Assembly (NCBI GenBank): GCA_003279935.1
Contig: QCGL01000015.1
Location: 1-38,660 of the forward strand
DNA: 38,660 bases
Direction: 5' to 3'
Origin: Prochlorococcus sp. AG-388-A04
GTDB lineage: Bacteria > Cyanobacteriota > Cyanobacteriia > PCC-6307 > Cyanobiaceae
Each line of letters starts with the position of its first letter. The stretch's first letter is position 1. The notes beneath the pieces were generated by a model. The model had not been told where the DNA came from. It did not search any database and worked only from the letters and a program-made list of their open reading frames with translations. Of this stretch, positions 9,509 to 18,763 are shown piece after piece. The position numbers and the translations under genes are program-made.

Positions 9509-10264
9509 ATGATTGAAACTAACTCTAGAAATTCAGTGGGTGTTAATCGACCAATTCAAATAATTCCTTCCGTACTACCAGCAGACTGGGCAAATATGGG
9601 GGCATGCGTTAAAGATCTTGAAGAAGCAGGTGTTGACCGTATTCAATTTGATGTCATGGATGGAAATTTTGTTCCAAATCTTACATTTGGACCCGAAATG
9701 ATTGCCGCATGTAGAAAATATTGTGAGGTTCCTTTTGAGACTCAATTAATGGTGAGCCAATATAATTGTGAAACAATGCTTGAGTCATACGTGAAAGCCA
9801 CCAAAGGGCCAAATGGAGAGCCAGGAGTTGTTATAGCTCATGCCGAAGCTAATGTTCACCTTCACAGAGTTCTTGGAAAGATAAGAGATCTTGGTGGATC
9901 ACCATCTGTTGCATTAAATCCTCATACACCATTTGAAATGATTGAAAACATTATGGATATGGTTGATCATGTCTTGGTGATGACAGTTAATCCAGGATTT
10001 GGTGGCCAAGCCTACATACCAACAATGTTAAATAAAATAAGAAAGATAAGACAATACGTAATTGAAAAGAATTTGAATATAGATATTGAAGTCGATGGTG
10101 GAATAAAAGCAAATTGGACGATTTCGCAATGTGCAGAAGCTGGTGCTAATTGTTTCATTGCGGGAAGCGGAATGTTTGCTTATCCCACTTTAAAAGAGGG
10201 TTGTGACGAATTAAGGTCAGTTGCTAAAGATGCTCAAAATGGAAAGATAATTTCAGAGACTTAA
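9509..10264 (+). CDS. rpe: Ribulose-phosphate 3-epimerase
   Basis: This 251-residue TIM-barrel enzyme interconverts ribulose-5-phosphate and xylulose-5-phosphate in the Calvin and pentose phosphate pathways. Visible motifs are IIPSVLPADWANMG, the VMDGNFVPNLTFGP metal/catalytic motif, VMTVNPGFGGQAYIP, and IEVDGGIK, which carries the second catalytic Asp. An N-terminal extension of about 18 residues precedes the canonical start of the barrel. It is the only plus-strand gene between 2354 and 15192. It converges with ccsA with only 18 bp between stops. Its upstream neighbour is the F/SBPase gene in divergent orientation, so the two Calvin-cycle genes may share the 187-bp control region. Confidence 0.96.
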   Translation: MIETNSRNSVGVNRPIQIIPSVLPADWANMGACVKDLEEAGVDRIQFDVMDGNFVPNLTFGPEMIAACRKYCEVPFETQLMVSQYNCETMLESYVKATKGPNGEPGVVIAHAEANVHLHRVLGKIRDLGGSPSVALNPHTPFEMIENIMDMVDHVLVMTVNPGFGGQAYIPTMLNKIRKIRQYVIEKNLNIDIEVDGGIKANWTISQCAEAGANCFIAGSGMFAYPTLKEGCDELRSVAKDAQNGKIISET

Positions 10265-10282
10265 TACTTTAATAACTGGAAC

Positions 10283-11227
10283 TTAAAGTAAATTGAATAT
10301 CCCAAATATCCAACCGTAACTATGTAAACCTACACCTAAGAAATTTACTCCGATGTAACATATGAGTATGACAAAAAAGCCAGAAGTAGCAAGCAATGCA
10401 GGTCTTCTACCCTGCCAACCCCTACTTATTCTCATATGTAAATAGGCAGCATAAAATAACCAAGAAATAAAAGCCCACGTTTCCTTAGGATCCCAACTCC
10501 ACCAGGTGCCCCATGCTTCATTAGCCCAAATGGCTCCAGTAATTAATCCAAGAGTTAGAAGAACAAATCCTACTAATATAGATCGATAACTAAGAGTGTC
10601 TAGTTCCTCAGAATGAGAAAAATTTATAGGCTCTATTACATTATTAATCGAGTAAGAATTAGATATTTTGAAACCTCCCACTCCTGTAGAACTACTTCTA
10701 AGTTGAAGAGGTTGACTATTATTAATAAACAGTACAGAGGCTGAAAGTAAAGAGCCAATGATAAGGGCGGCATAACTAAGCATAACTACGCTTACATGCA
10801 TAATTAACCAACTAGATCTTAATGCTGGCACAAGGTTAGATGATTGCTTTAAATCTTCAGGCAAAACAAAGCAAGCAAAAGCTATAGTTAAAAGTTCAAT
10901 AGGTATCGCTATTGCAGGGATTATCGGAGTCGGGTATTCTTTCTCTATTAATAATTGACCTAAAGATATACCCCAAACCAAGAAATAAAGAGATTCATAT
11001 AAATTACTTATTGGGAAATGTCCAGAGACGATCCATCTTGAGATAAGCTGTAAAGCTATAAAGAGATTAATTAAGATTGTAATTAATCTCACGTAAGAAG
11101 AGGATTTTTTATTAAACAAGGCTACTAGAGAAATAGGCAAATTAATTAATAAAAAATAAAAAATTAAAATGCCTATAGAAGATACTGGATCGTAAATTAA
11201 ATTTTTGATAAAACCATCAAATATCAT
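10283..11227 (-). CDS. ccsA: Cytochrome c biogenesis protein CcsA (system II)
   Basis: This 314-residue polytopic membrane protein is the heme-handling subunit of the system II (Ccs) cytochrome c maturation machinery, working with CcsB at the thylakoid membrane to attach heme to cytochrome f and c-type cytochromes. About eight hydrophobic spans are visible. The diagnostic tryptophan-rich WWD motif is [15 protein letters not shown] (residues about 237-251). It is followed by [11 protein letters not shown], which supplies a conserved His. Length is normal. It lies 105 bp downstream of the LptB-like ATPase gene on the same strand and converges on rpe. Confidence 0.94.
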   Translation of the reverse strand: MIFDGFIKNLIYDPVSSIGILIFYFLLINLPISLVALFNKKSSSYVRLITILINLFIALQLISRWIVSGHFPISNLYESLYFLVWGISLGQLLIEKEYPTPIIPAIAIPIELLTIAFACFVLPEDLKQSSNLVPALRSSWLIMHVSVVMLSYAALIIGSLLSASVLFINNSQPLQLRSSSTGVGGFKISNSYSINNVIEPINFSHSEELDTLSYRSILVGFVLLTLGLITGAIWANEAWGTWWSWDPKETWAFISWLFYAAYLHMRISRGWQGRRPALLATSGFFVILICYIGVNFLGVGLHSYGWIFGIFNLL

Positions 11228-11332
11228 CTGTAAAATATAAAACTTTGTTAGTTTACTTATTTATAAAATAATAAAAATAATAAAAAATTCATGCTTATAT
11301 CAAATATTTTAATTTATTTCTTAATTAAGTAG

Positions 11333-12061
11333 TCAAAGATGAAAATCATACCCCAAATAAAACTTTTTCACTATTTGATTATTTGCAAGTTCATCTGATG
11401 ATCCATGCGCAAGTATCTTTCCTTCACTTAAAACATATGATTTGGTGGTAATTAATAGAGTCTCTCTTACATTATGGTCTGTTATAAGAATTCCCATTCC
11501 ATTTTCACTAAGTTTAATGATAAGTTTCTTTAAATCATTTACAGCTAAGGGATCGATCCCTGCAAAAGGTTCATCCAAAAGTAAATATTTAGGTCCTTGT
11601 CTACCAACTGATAGAGCTCTTGCTATTTCACACCTTCTTCTCTCCCCTCCTGATAGTTGATAACCATAATTGTCAACAACTTTATTCAGATTAAATTCAT
11701 TAATTATTTTTTCTCTCTTATTTCTTACTATTGCGCTTCTAGAAAATGAATTGTGTAATGCTAAGTCAATATTTTCTTTAACTGTTAGATCTCTAAAGAT
11801 ACTTGCTTCTTGAGTCAAATATCCTAAACCAAGTTTTGCTCTACTAGGCAAAGGTAATTTTTTTATAGATTTACTATTCATTAATATATCTCCCTTATCA
11901 GGTTTTAAATTGCCTACCGCAATATTAAAAGTAGATGTTTTACCTGCACCATTTGGTCCCATTAAACCAACAATTTCGCCCGGGCAAACCTTTATTGAGA
12001 CATCATTTACTATTGATTTTCCTTCAATCGTAAGAAAGACGTTCTTTATTTCAAAATTCAT
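11333..12061 (-). CDS. lptB: LptB-like ABC transporter ATP-binding protein
   Basis: This 242-residue ABC ATPase has Walker A GPNGAGKTS (residues about 35-43), a Q-loop GYLTQEASIF, the signature LSGGERRRCEIARAL and Walker B YLLLDEPFAGIDP, plus the ITDHNVRETL switch region. The QEASIFRDLTVKENI stretch and DHNVRETL are typical of LptB, which powers extraction of lipopolysaccharide from the inner membrane. Its LptFG partners are not in this window, so the substrate is inferred from family similarity. It starts 4 bp after the DUF309 gene, forming a typA-DUF309-lptB-ccsA run. Confidence 0.88.
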   Translation of the reverse strand: MNFEIKNVFLTIEGKSIVNDVSIKVCPGEIVGLMGPNGAGKTSTFNIAVGNLKPDKGDILMNSKSIKKLPLPSRAKLGLGYLTQEASIFRDLTVKENIDLALHNSFSRSAIVRNKREKIINEFNLNKVVDNYGYQLSGGERRRCEIARALSVGRQGPKYLLLDEPFAGIDPLAVNDLKKLIIKLSENGMGILITDHNVRETLLITTKSYVLSEGKILAHGSSDELANNQIVKKFYLGYDFHL

Positions 12062-12065
12062 TTTT

Positions 12066-12434
12066 CTATGTTCTCACTATGTAAGGCTTGTCATTTTCGT
12101 TTAATGCCTCTTTGTATTGAAGTTTTCTTAATAATTCCTCAAGACATTTACAAAAAGATTCGAGATCTATCCCTAAATCAATATAAGTTCTATTTTTTAT
12201 TCTACCTAAGCCTTCTCCTATTAATATAGTCGCTCCATTTAGATTCCCTTTACTTAAATGGAATTGAGAAACGGATACTTGAAGTATGCCTTGTATAATT
12301 TGTCTCTCGTCTCCTTCAAGAGTATTCCATATATTTTCAAAAGCATCATGAGCTTCATACCATTTTTGATTATTAAAAAGATTTAAAGCATCTAAAAAAA
12401 TATCCTCGAAACTTTTATTATCTTCTTCTCTCAT
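12066..12434 (-). CDS. DUF309 family protein
   Basis: This is a 122-residue soluble helical protein of the DUF309 family, recognised by the two characteristic helices: WYEAHDAFENIWN (residues about 21-33) and IQGILQVSVSQFHLSKGN, followed by GEGLGRIKN. The EAH-x-x-x-E-x-x-W pattern is the family signature. The function of DUF309 is not known, and the conserved His/Glu residues suggest ligand or metal binding only as a guess. It sits 6 bp downstream of typA and 4 bp upstream of the LptB-like gene, so it is probably translated from the same mRNA. Confidence 0.88.
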   Translation of the reverse strand: MREEDNKSFEDIFLDALNLFNNQKWYEAHDAFENIWNTLEGDERQIIQGILQVSVSQFHLSKGNLNGATILIGEGLGRIKNRTYIDLGIDLESFCKCLEELLRKLQYKEALNENDKPYIVRT

Positions 12435-12440
12435 AATATT

Positions 12441-14240
12441 TTATTTTTTCATTCCCTTCTTATTTAATTTCCTCATTCTTATAGAATCAGGCGTTACCTC
12501 AAGCATTTCATCGGAACCTATATATTCAAGTGCTCTCTCAAGGGTAATATCAACGGGAGATTGTAAAGTATCTAATTCTTCTGCTCCAGCAGATCTCATA
12601 TTAGTCAATTGCTTTGTTTTACAAATATTTAACTCTAGATCTTGTGATCTATTATTCTCGCCAATAATCATACCTTTATAAACTTTCACTCCCGGTTTAA
12701 TAAAATAAACACCTCTATCTTCCGCATTTTTCAAAGCATAGAAAGTTGCGACACCCTCTTCAAAAGAAATTAGTACACCATTTCTTCTCGTTTCGAAATC
12801 TCCAGCTTTAGGTTTATATTCATAGAAGGAATGACTCATGATCCCTTCACCTCTGGTTATTCTAACAAATTCACCACGAAAGCCTATAAGGCCTCTTGAT
12901 GGGACAAGAAATTCTAATTGCGTTCTTCCATCTGAACTTGTCTGCATATTTTTCATCTCAGCCTTTCTTGATCCTAATTTTTCAATGCAAGAGCCAACAG
13001 CTACTTCTGGCACATCTAAAACTAATGTTTCTATAGGTTCACATTGAACACCATCAATTTCTCTAAAAATAACTTGGGGTTGCGAGATTTGGAATTCAAA
13101 CCCCTCTCTTCTCATTGTTTCTATCAAAATCCCCAAATGAAGCTCACCTCTCCCGGAGACAGAAAATCTATCTGGAGAGTCTGTTTCTTCAACTCTTAGA
13201 GCTACATTAGTTAATAATTCCCTCTCCAATCTATTTTTTAATTGTCTGCTCGTAACAAATTTTCCCTCTTTGCCAGCAAATGGGGAGTCATTAACAACAA
13301 AAGTCATATTAAGTGTTGGTTCATCAACCTTAATTAAAGGAAGTGGATGAGGAGAGTCAGGACAAGCAATCGTTTCTCCAATATTCACATCATCGAAACC
13401 AGATACAGCAACAATATCTCCCGCAAAAGCTTCATTAATATCAATTCTTTGTAATCCCTCAAATCCTAAAAGTTTACTTACTTTACCCTTGATAGTTTTC
13501 CCACTTTCTTTTATTAGGCTTGCTTGTTGGCCATTTTTTATAGTTCCATTATGAATCTTTCCAATCACAATTCTTCCTAAAAAATCAGAATAATCCAAAG
13601 TTGTAATTTGAAGCTGCAGAGGCTTATTTAGATCCCCTACAGGTGGTGGAACATGCCTAAGAATAGCTTCAAAAAGGGGCATCATATTATCATTATTCGA
13701 TTCCATTTCTTCTTTTGCGAAACCAGATAATCCACTACCGAATAAATAAGGAAAATCACATTGATCATCATCTGCACCTAATTCAAGAAATAAATCAAGA
13801 ACTTTATCCACCGCAATTTCTGGAACAACTCTAGGCCTATCAATTTTATTTACAAAAACTATAGGCCTAAGACCTTTTTCTAAAGCTTTTTTTAATACAA
13901 ACCTTGTTTGAGGCATTGGACCCTCATTAGCATCAACGATTAATAAACAACCATCAACCATGCCCAAAACCCTTTCAACCTCTCCTCCAAAGTCAGCATG
14001 TCCAGGTGTATCGATAATATTGATTCTAGTGTTTTTATAATTGACAGCTGTATTTTTTGAAAGTATTGTTATTCCTCTTTCTCTCTCGAGATCATTTGAA
14101 TCCATTACACAAGTTGGCACTACTTCGTTATCTCTAAATATTCCAGATTGAGATAATAATGCATCGACTAGTGTTGTTTTTCCATGATCTACATGAGCTA
14201 TAATTGCCACATTTCTTATTTCTTTAATTGAAGCTGACAT
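12441..14240 (-). CDS. typA: Ribosome-associated GTPase TypA/BipA
   Basis: This 599-residue translational GTPase of the EF-G superfamily is involved in ribosome assembly and stress adaptation. The G domain shows [15 protein letters not shown] (G1), the [16 protein letters not shown]3 region and FVNKIDRPR (G4). EF-G-like domains II, III and V follow, with [20 protein letters not shown] and the TypA-specific C-terminal domain ending in [12 protein letters not shown]. Length matches the family. It is the first gene of a four-gene minus-strand run. The gap of 112 bp to the upstream VanY-like gene is enough for a promoter, though I cannot pick out a convincing one. Confidence 0.96.
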   Translation of the reverse strand: MSASIKEIRNVAIIAHVDHGKTTLVDALLSQSGIFRDNEVVPTCVMDSNDLERERGITILSKNTAVNYKNTRINIIDTPGHADFGGEVERVLGMVDGCLLIVDANEGPMPQTRFVLKKALEKGLRPIVFVNKIDRPRVVPEIAVDKVLDLFLELGADDDQCDFPYLFGSGLSGFAKEEMESNNDNMMPLFEAILRHVPPPVGDLNKPLQLQITTLDYSDFLGRIVIGKIHNGTIKNGQQASLIKESGKTIKGKVSKLLGFEGLQRIDINEAFAGDIVAVSGFDDVNIGETIACPDSPHPLPLIKVDEPTLNMTFVVNDSPFAGKEGKFVTSRQLKNRLERELLTNVALRVEETDSPDRFSVSGRGELHLGILIETMRREGFEFQISQPQVIFREIDGVQCEPIETLVLDVPEVAVGSCIEKLGSRKAEMKNMQTSSDGRTQLEFLVPSRGLIGFRGEFVRITRGEGIMSHSFYEYKPKAGDFETRRNGVLISFEEGVATFYALKNAEDRGVYFIKPGVKVYKGMIIGENNRSQDLELNICKTKQLTNMRSAGAEELDTLQSPVDITLERALEYIGSDEMLEVTPDSIRMRKLNKKGMKK

Positions 14241-14352
14241 CTAAAAAATTACAAACCAATAATTAATATATTAAGGCTAACTCAAAGAATGCTTTTTCTG
14301 AAAGATTTGCCCATAAGACTTTGAAAATCATATAAAAATTGTTATTAGTTCT

Positions 14353-15084
14353 TCAATTTTGTAGCTTTTTCAAATTCCTATTTGATGCTTCAAAAACTTT
14401 AAGTGCTTCAATGGATCCTTCATATCTCCAATGCCAAGGTTCATAATCAACATTTTTATCATTTTTATTGAAAGATAATTTGAAGTGATACTTAGCTGCA
14501 TTTTCTTTAAGCCACCTAAAGGCATCCGTATTCTCAAATTCAACTTCAAAGTCTGTTTCTGTTTTATTAGCATCTCCAATATCAATAGCGAAACCCGTAC
14601 TATGTTCAGAATAACCAGGAGGTGCTGAGACCTTAGCCCTCTCAGCAGCAATCTGATTTCTCATAGATTTTAAAGAATAGAAAATATCTTTCTGTAGACT
14701 TATTGATCTGTAACCACTTAGGAATACCAAATTTATACCATTTTTTTTCGCATCATCCCTCATTTTGAGAAGGGATTTTCTCATATCTATATGAACCTCA
14801 ATATTAGGTTCAATAAAAACCAATTTTTCTTTTGAAATTTCCTTATAGGGTAAATGACCCAAAATACTGAGATCGTCATTTACGGTTTCTTTAGTATTAT
14901 TAACTCCAGAAAAATTTAATTTTAAATTACTCTTAAATGCCAGGCCAACAAATGGTAATAAAAATATTAGAAAAAAAACTATAAATATAAGGTATTTCTT
15001 AAATTTAAATTTATTTTCCTTTAAATTTCTTCTCTCAGCAACTTGTATATCAAAGGATTCATTTATAGGATTTTTTATTTTCAA
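14353..15084 (-). CDS. Membrane-anchored VanY-like D-alanyl-D-alanine carboxypeptidase (M15B)
   Basis: This 243-residue protein has an N-terminal cytoplasmic basic stretch, one membrane span at residues about 30-50 (KKYLIFIVFFLIFLLPFVGL), and a periplasmic peptidase M15 domain. The zinc and catalytic residues are all present: the SGYRS motif (Arg-126), His-161 and Asp-168 in SEHSTGFAIDIGD, and Glu-215 and His-218 in YEPWHWRY. VanY-type enzymes remove the terminal D-Ala from peptidoglycan stem peptides. In this organism the likely role is cell-wall maturation rather than vancomycin resistance. The start is TTG, as I see no ATG in frame nearby. It is divergent from chlP. Confidence 0.88.
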   Translation of the reverse strand: MKIKNPINESFDIQVAERRNLKENKFKFKKYLIFIVFFLIFLLPFVGLAFKSNLKLNFSGVNNTKETVNDDLSILGHLPYKEISKEKLVFIEPNIEVHIDMRKSLLKMRDDAKKNGINLVFLSGYRSISLQKDIFYSLKSMRNQIAAERAKVSAPPGYSEHSTGFAIDIGDANKTETDFEVEFENTDAFRWLKENAAKYHFKLSFNKNDKNVDYEPWHWRYEGSIEALKVFEASNRNLKKLQN

Positions 15085-15155
15085 TATAAATTTTTAAATC
15101 AAAAAGATATTTCGATATTAACTATTAATTTACGAAATGAACTTTTATGAGGAAA

Positions 15156-15183
15156 TTGATGTAGTTTTTTAATAGGATACAAT
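15156..15183 (+). promoter_or_regulatory. Sigma-70-type promoter for chlP
   Basis: A TTGATG -35 hexamer (15156-15161) and a TACAAT -10 hexamer (15178-15183) are separated by 16 bp. Transcription starting 6-8 bp after the -10 would begin at about 15189-15191, only 2-4 bases before the chlP ATG at 15193. That implies an almost leaderless mRNA. The same TACAAT -10 occurs upstream of rpsB and of the DUF2103 gene in this window. Confidence 0.5.
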
Positions 15184-15192
15184 TTTTTTAAT

Positions 15193-16524
15193 ATGTTGAG
15201 AGTTGCTGTTATCGGTGGAGGTCCAAGTGGTTCATGTGCTGCTGAAATACTTGCTAAATCTGGAATAAAAACTTGGCTTTTTGAAAGGAAGTTAGATAAT
15301 GCAAAACCTTGTGGAGGAGCCATTCCTCTTTGCATGGTTGAAGAATTTGACTTACCAGAAACTATTATAGATAGGAAAGTAAGACATATGAAAATGATAT
15401 CTCCCTCCAATAGAGAAGTTGATATTAGCTTGGATAATGTTTATGGCAAAAGTGATAATGAATACATAGGAATGTGCAGAAGAGAGGTGATGGATGCATT
15501 TATGAGAAACAGAGCTTCTGAACTTGGGGCAACATTAATAAATGGATTAGTTACTTCAATTGATACTGGAAATGATAATCAAGGGCCATACAAACTTTCA
15601 TATTCAGATTTTTCTTCTGGAGACAAGAAAGGAGAAATTAAAGAGTTAACCGTAGACCTTTTAATTGGAGCTGATGGTGCCAACAGCAGAGTTGCCAAAG
15701 CTATGGATGCTGGCGATTACAAAGTGGCAATTGCATTCCAAGAAAGAATTAAATTGCCTAAAGAAGAGATGAGTTACTACGAAGACCTCGCTGAGATGTA
15801 TGTAGGGACTGATGTTTCTCCCGATTTTTATGGTTGGGTATTTCCTAAATATGATCATGTCGCAGTAGGGACAGGCACAATGCAAAAGAACCAATCCTTA
15901 ATAAAAGGCCTTCAAGAAGGAGTAAGAAATAGAGCAAAAAAAAGGCTTGTAAATGGTGAAGTTATAAAAGTTGAAGCACATCCTATTCCTGAACATCCAA
16001 GACCTCGAAGAGTTGTAGGGAGAATGGCTCTGGTAGGAGATGCAGCAGGATATGTAACAAAAAGCTCTGGAGAAGGTATTTATTTTGCTGCGAAAAGTGG
16101 GAGAATGTGTGCTGAAGAAATCGTTGAAGCTTCAAAAAATGGGCAAGAAATTCCATCAGAAAAAGATTTAAAAAATTATTTAAAAAAATGGGACAAAAAA
16201 TATGGAACAACTTACAAGGTACTAGAAATCCTTCAAAATATTTTTTATAGAAATGATTCTGCTAGAGAAGCTTTTGTAGAAATGTGTGATGATATGGATG
16301 TTCAAAGACTCACTTTTGATAGTTACCTTTACAAACGAGTTGTTGCGATGAAACCCCTTCAGCAAATTAAACTTACCATGCTTACTCTTGGATCAATTCT
16401 AAGAGGAAAAGCACTAGCACCACTAAAGTATAAACCAGTTAATAGTGCTGTAAGAGAAGAAAAAGAAGTAGAAAAAATGTTAAAGAACTATTCAATTAAA
16501 GGTGGAATTAAAGTTAAGAGTTAA
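15193..16524 (+). CDS. chlP: Geranylgeranyl reductase (geranylgeranyl diphosphate/chlorophyllide reductase)
   Basis: This 443-residue flavoprotein reduces three double bonds of the geranylgeranyl chain to give phytyl for chlorophyll and tocopherol. The N-terminal FAD-binding motif is VAVIGGGPSGSCAAEIL, followed by PCGGAIPLCM, MCRREVMDAFMRN and LLIGADGANSRVAKAM. The second flavin motif is ALVGDAAGYVTKSSGEGIYFA (residues about 279-299). Length matches cyanobacterial ChlP. The final 11 bp overlap the end of the convergent glyS gene. A promoter placed almost on the start codon suggests a very short leader. Confidence 0.96.
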   Translation: MLRVAVIGGGPSGSCAAEILAKSGIKTWLFERKLDNAKPCGGAIPLCMVEEFDLPETIIDRKVRHMKMISPSNREVDISLDNVYGKSDNEYIGMCRREVMDAFMRNRASELGATLINGLVTSIDTGNDNQGPYKLSYSDFSSGDKKGEIKELTVDLLIGADGANSRVAKAMDAGDYKVAIAFQERIKLPKEEMSYYEDLAEMYVGTDVSPDFYGWVFPKYDHVAVGTGTMQKNQSLIKGLQEGVRNRAKKRLVNGEVIKVEAHPIPEHPRPRRVVGRMALVGDAAGYVTKSSGEGIYFAAKSGRMCAEEIVEASKNGQEIPSEKDLKNYLKKWDKKYGTTYKVLEILQNIFYRNDSAREAFVEMCDDMDVQRLTFDSYLYKRVVAMKPLQQIKLTMLTLGSILRGKALAPLKYKPVNSAVREEKEVEKMLKNYSIKGGIKVKS

Positions 16525-18676
16525 AAAGGGTAAAGTCAGCAATTTTTAAAGAGTAGTTCCTTACCAAACCTAATAAATTGAGACGATTATTTCTAATTTC
16601 AGGATTTCCTGCCATTATTAAAACACCCCTTTCATTATCAAAGAGTTCATTAAGATTAATAGAGTTAGACTCAAATAGGTTAAATAGTTGAAAATAATCC
16701 CAATTAGTTAATTTAATAATTTCTTCTAATTCTTTGATGAATTCAAATACCTTATTTTCACATTCTTTTTCAAACAGATCTGGATTTACATAAAGTTTGT
16801 ATGAAAAAATTGTTGTTTTAAGATTTCCACATTCAGCCAATTTACTAACTCTCGAGATAACTTTTTGAATTTCAGAAAAATTTGGTTTCCTTTTAAGTTG
16901 GTTAATAGTATTAATTCTATTTTTTAAATCCAAAATATTCATTATTTTTTTTTCAGCTGATGACTCAATAAAACAAGTAGCTTTAATTAAATCTTTACTG
17001 ATTGATAATTCATCAAGATGGCTTACAATTCTTTGATTAGTAAATTCAATTAAGTCATTTAAAACTTTTTCTTTCACGAATTTCAAATTTGGTAATGAGA
17101 TATTCCAATATTCAAGAAGTTCCTCAAAAATATTTTCAAGGTCCAAATCAAATTCGAATTGCCAAATAATTAGAATAATCCCATTTAAATTTCTTCTAAG
17201 TGCATATGGGTCAGATGAACCACTTGGTCTCTTTCCAGATATAAATATACTTATTAAGGTCTCTATTTTATCAGAGATAGAAATAATAGCTCCATATTTT
17301 GTAGAAGGTAAATCATCTTTATAAAAACCAGGCAAATAATGTTCTGCTACTGCTATACAAATTTCTTTGCTAAAGCCTTCATTTCGTAAGTATTTCCCAC
17401 CCATTATCCCTTGCAATTCAGGAAATTCATAAACAATTTCACTACATAAATCGTTTTTACAGTACTTTGCAGCTTCTTTAATTTTTTCACTATCTAAAGA
17501 TTGATCATTTAAATTGTTAAATATCTTTTCTGAGATAGCCCCAATTCGTTTTACTCTCTGAGAAACATTACCCATCCCTTTCAAGTAAGAAACCGTTTTA
17601 AGTTTTTCGTTCCTTTCTTTAGAAGAAACTTTAATATCACTTTCTACAAAAAACTTCGCATCAGAGAATCTAGCCCTTAATACTTTTTCATTTCCCTTAG
17701 AAATAATATTATTAGACTCTCTTAGTCCATTAGATAACACAAAGAAATCTGTACTTATAACTTTTTCAGAACTCAAATCTAATTTAGAAAATGCTCTATT
17801 TTTTTTTAGAAGAGGAATATATCTTTGGTGATTTTTCATTACAGTTGAGAGAACTTCAACAGGCAAATTAAGAAATTGCTTATCAAAGTTACTAGTTAAT
17901 AAATTGGCAGATTCAACTAAATCAGTTAATTCGTTAAGTAAATTATCAGAAAGATCAGGCTCTAAATTTACCAATTGAGATTCATGATTTATGAGATTAA
18001 CAATTTTTTCTTTTCTTTCTTCTCTTTTAACAAAAACTCCACTCTTAGCCATTAATTCAAAATAATTATCTGGAGAAGGAATTTCAATAACTTTATTAAT
18101 TAATCTATGACTTTTTGATATATTGCCTATTGAAATCTTAGGATCACATTCATCAAAAACAAAATCAAGAATTTCATCGTTGTAGAGGGAGACTATCCAT
18201 CTGATTGGTCTTGAAAATTTAAAGCTTCCACCTCCCCATTTCATAAAACGAGGGCCTTGCAAATTTTTTATTACTTTAGGGATTATTGAAGATAAAGAAG
18301 ATCTTGTAGATTCTCCTTTCTCAATTTTAGTTCCAAATACAAACTCACCCTTTTCTGTTTCTCTTATTTCTAAGTCATCTATATTAATACCTAAACTATT
18401 TGCAAAACCTATAGCAGCATTAGTAGGTACTCCATTAAGAAATGCAGAAGAAGCTTTTGGACCTTTTCTTATTACTGTCTTATCATCCGCCTGATCAACT
18501 AATCCCTCCAGAAATAGAACTATTCTTCTTGGTGTGGAGGTACAAATAATATTATTAAATTTGATAAGTTTCTTATCAAATTCAAATTCTATAAGAGAGT
18601 AGATTTGATTTATTACAGAATGAGAAAATTTGGCTGGTAACTCTTCTGTTCCTATCTCAAGTAAATATTTAGACAA
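16514..18676 (-). CDS. glyS: Glycyl-tRNA synthetase beta subunit
   Basis: This 720-residue protein is the beta subunit of the tetrameric alpha2beta2 bacterial glycyl-tRNA synthetase, which charges tRNA-Gly. It begins with the signature YLLEIGTEELPAKF and carries the conserved FMKWGGGSFKFSRPIRWIVSL segment (split here only by my reading), plus LAEHYLPGFYKDDLPST and SDPYALRRNLNG, typical of the HD-like and tRNA-binding parts. The alpha subunit gene (glyQ) is not in the window. The start codon appears to be TTG. The gene overlaps chlP by 11 bp at the 3' ends and is divergent from sir across an 87-bp gap. Confidence 0.95.
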   Translation of the reverse strand: MSKYLLEIGTEELPAKFSHSVINQIYSLIEFEFDKKLIKFNNIICTSTPRRIVLFLEGLVDQADDKTVIRKGPKASSAFLNGVPTNAAIGFANSLGINIDDLEIRETEKGEFVFGTKIEKGESTRSSLSSIIPKVIKNLQGPRFMKWGGGSFKFSRPIRWIVSLYNDEILDFVFDECDPKISIGNISKSHRLINKVIEIPSPDNYFELMAKSGVFVKREERKEKIVNLINHESQLVNLEPDLSDNLLNELTDLVESANLLTSNFDKQFLNLPVEVLSTVMKNHQRYIPLLKKNRAFSKLDLSSEKVISTDFFVLSNGLRESNNIISKGNEKVLRARFSDAKFFVESDIKVSSKERNEKLKTVSYLKGMGNVSQRVKRIGAISEKIFNNLNDQSLDSEKIKEAAKYCKNDLCSEIVYEFPELQGIMGGKYLRNEGFSKEICIAVAEHYLPGFYKDDLPSTKYGAIISISDKIETLISIFISGKRPSGSSDPYALRRNLNGIILIIWQFEFDLDLENIFEELLEYWNISLPNLKFVKEKVLNDLIEFTNQRIVSHLDELSISKDLIKATCFIESSAEKKIMNILDLKNRINTINQLKRKPNFSEIQKVISRVSKLAECGNLKTTIFSYKLYVNPDLFEKECENKVFEFIKELEEIIKLTNWDYFQLFNLFESNSINLNELFDNERGVLIMAGNPEIRNNRLNLLGLVRNYSLKIADFTLFNS

Positions 18677-18763
18677 GAATAATTTATGGCTATTACAACT
18701 ATAATTTACTACCAGTTAAATAAGGTTTTCGCTAATGTATAAAAAGAGATATGTTTTGGTCCC

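Noticed and set aside
14370..14651. 93-codon frame on the same strand inside the VanY-like gene
   Set aside because: It is an out-of-frame shadow over the catalytic motifs of the peptidase and has no independent start signal.
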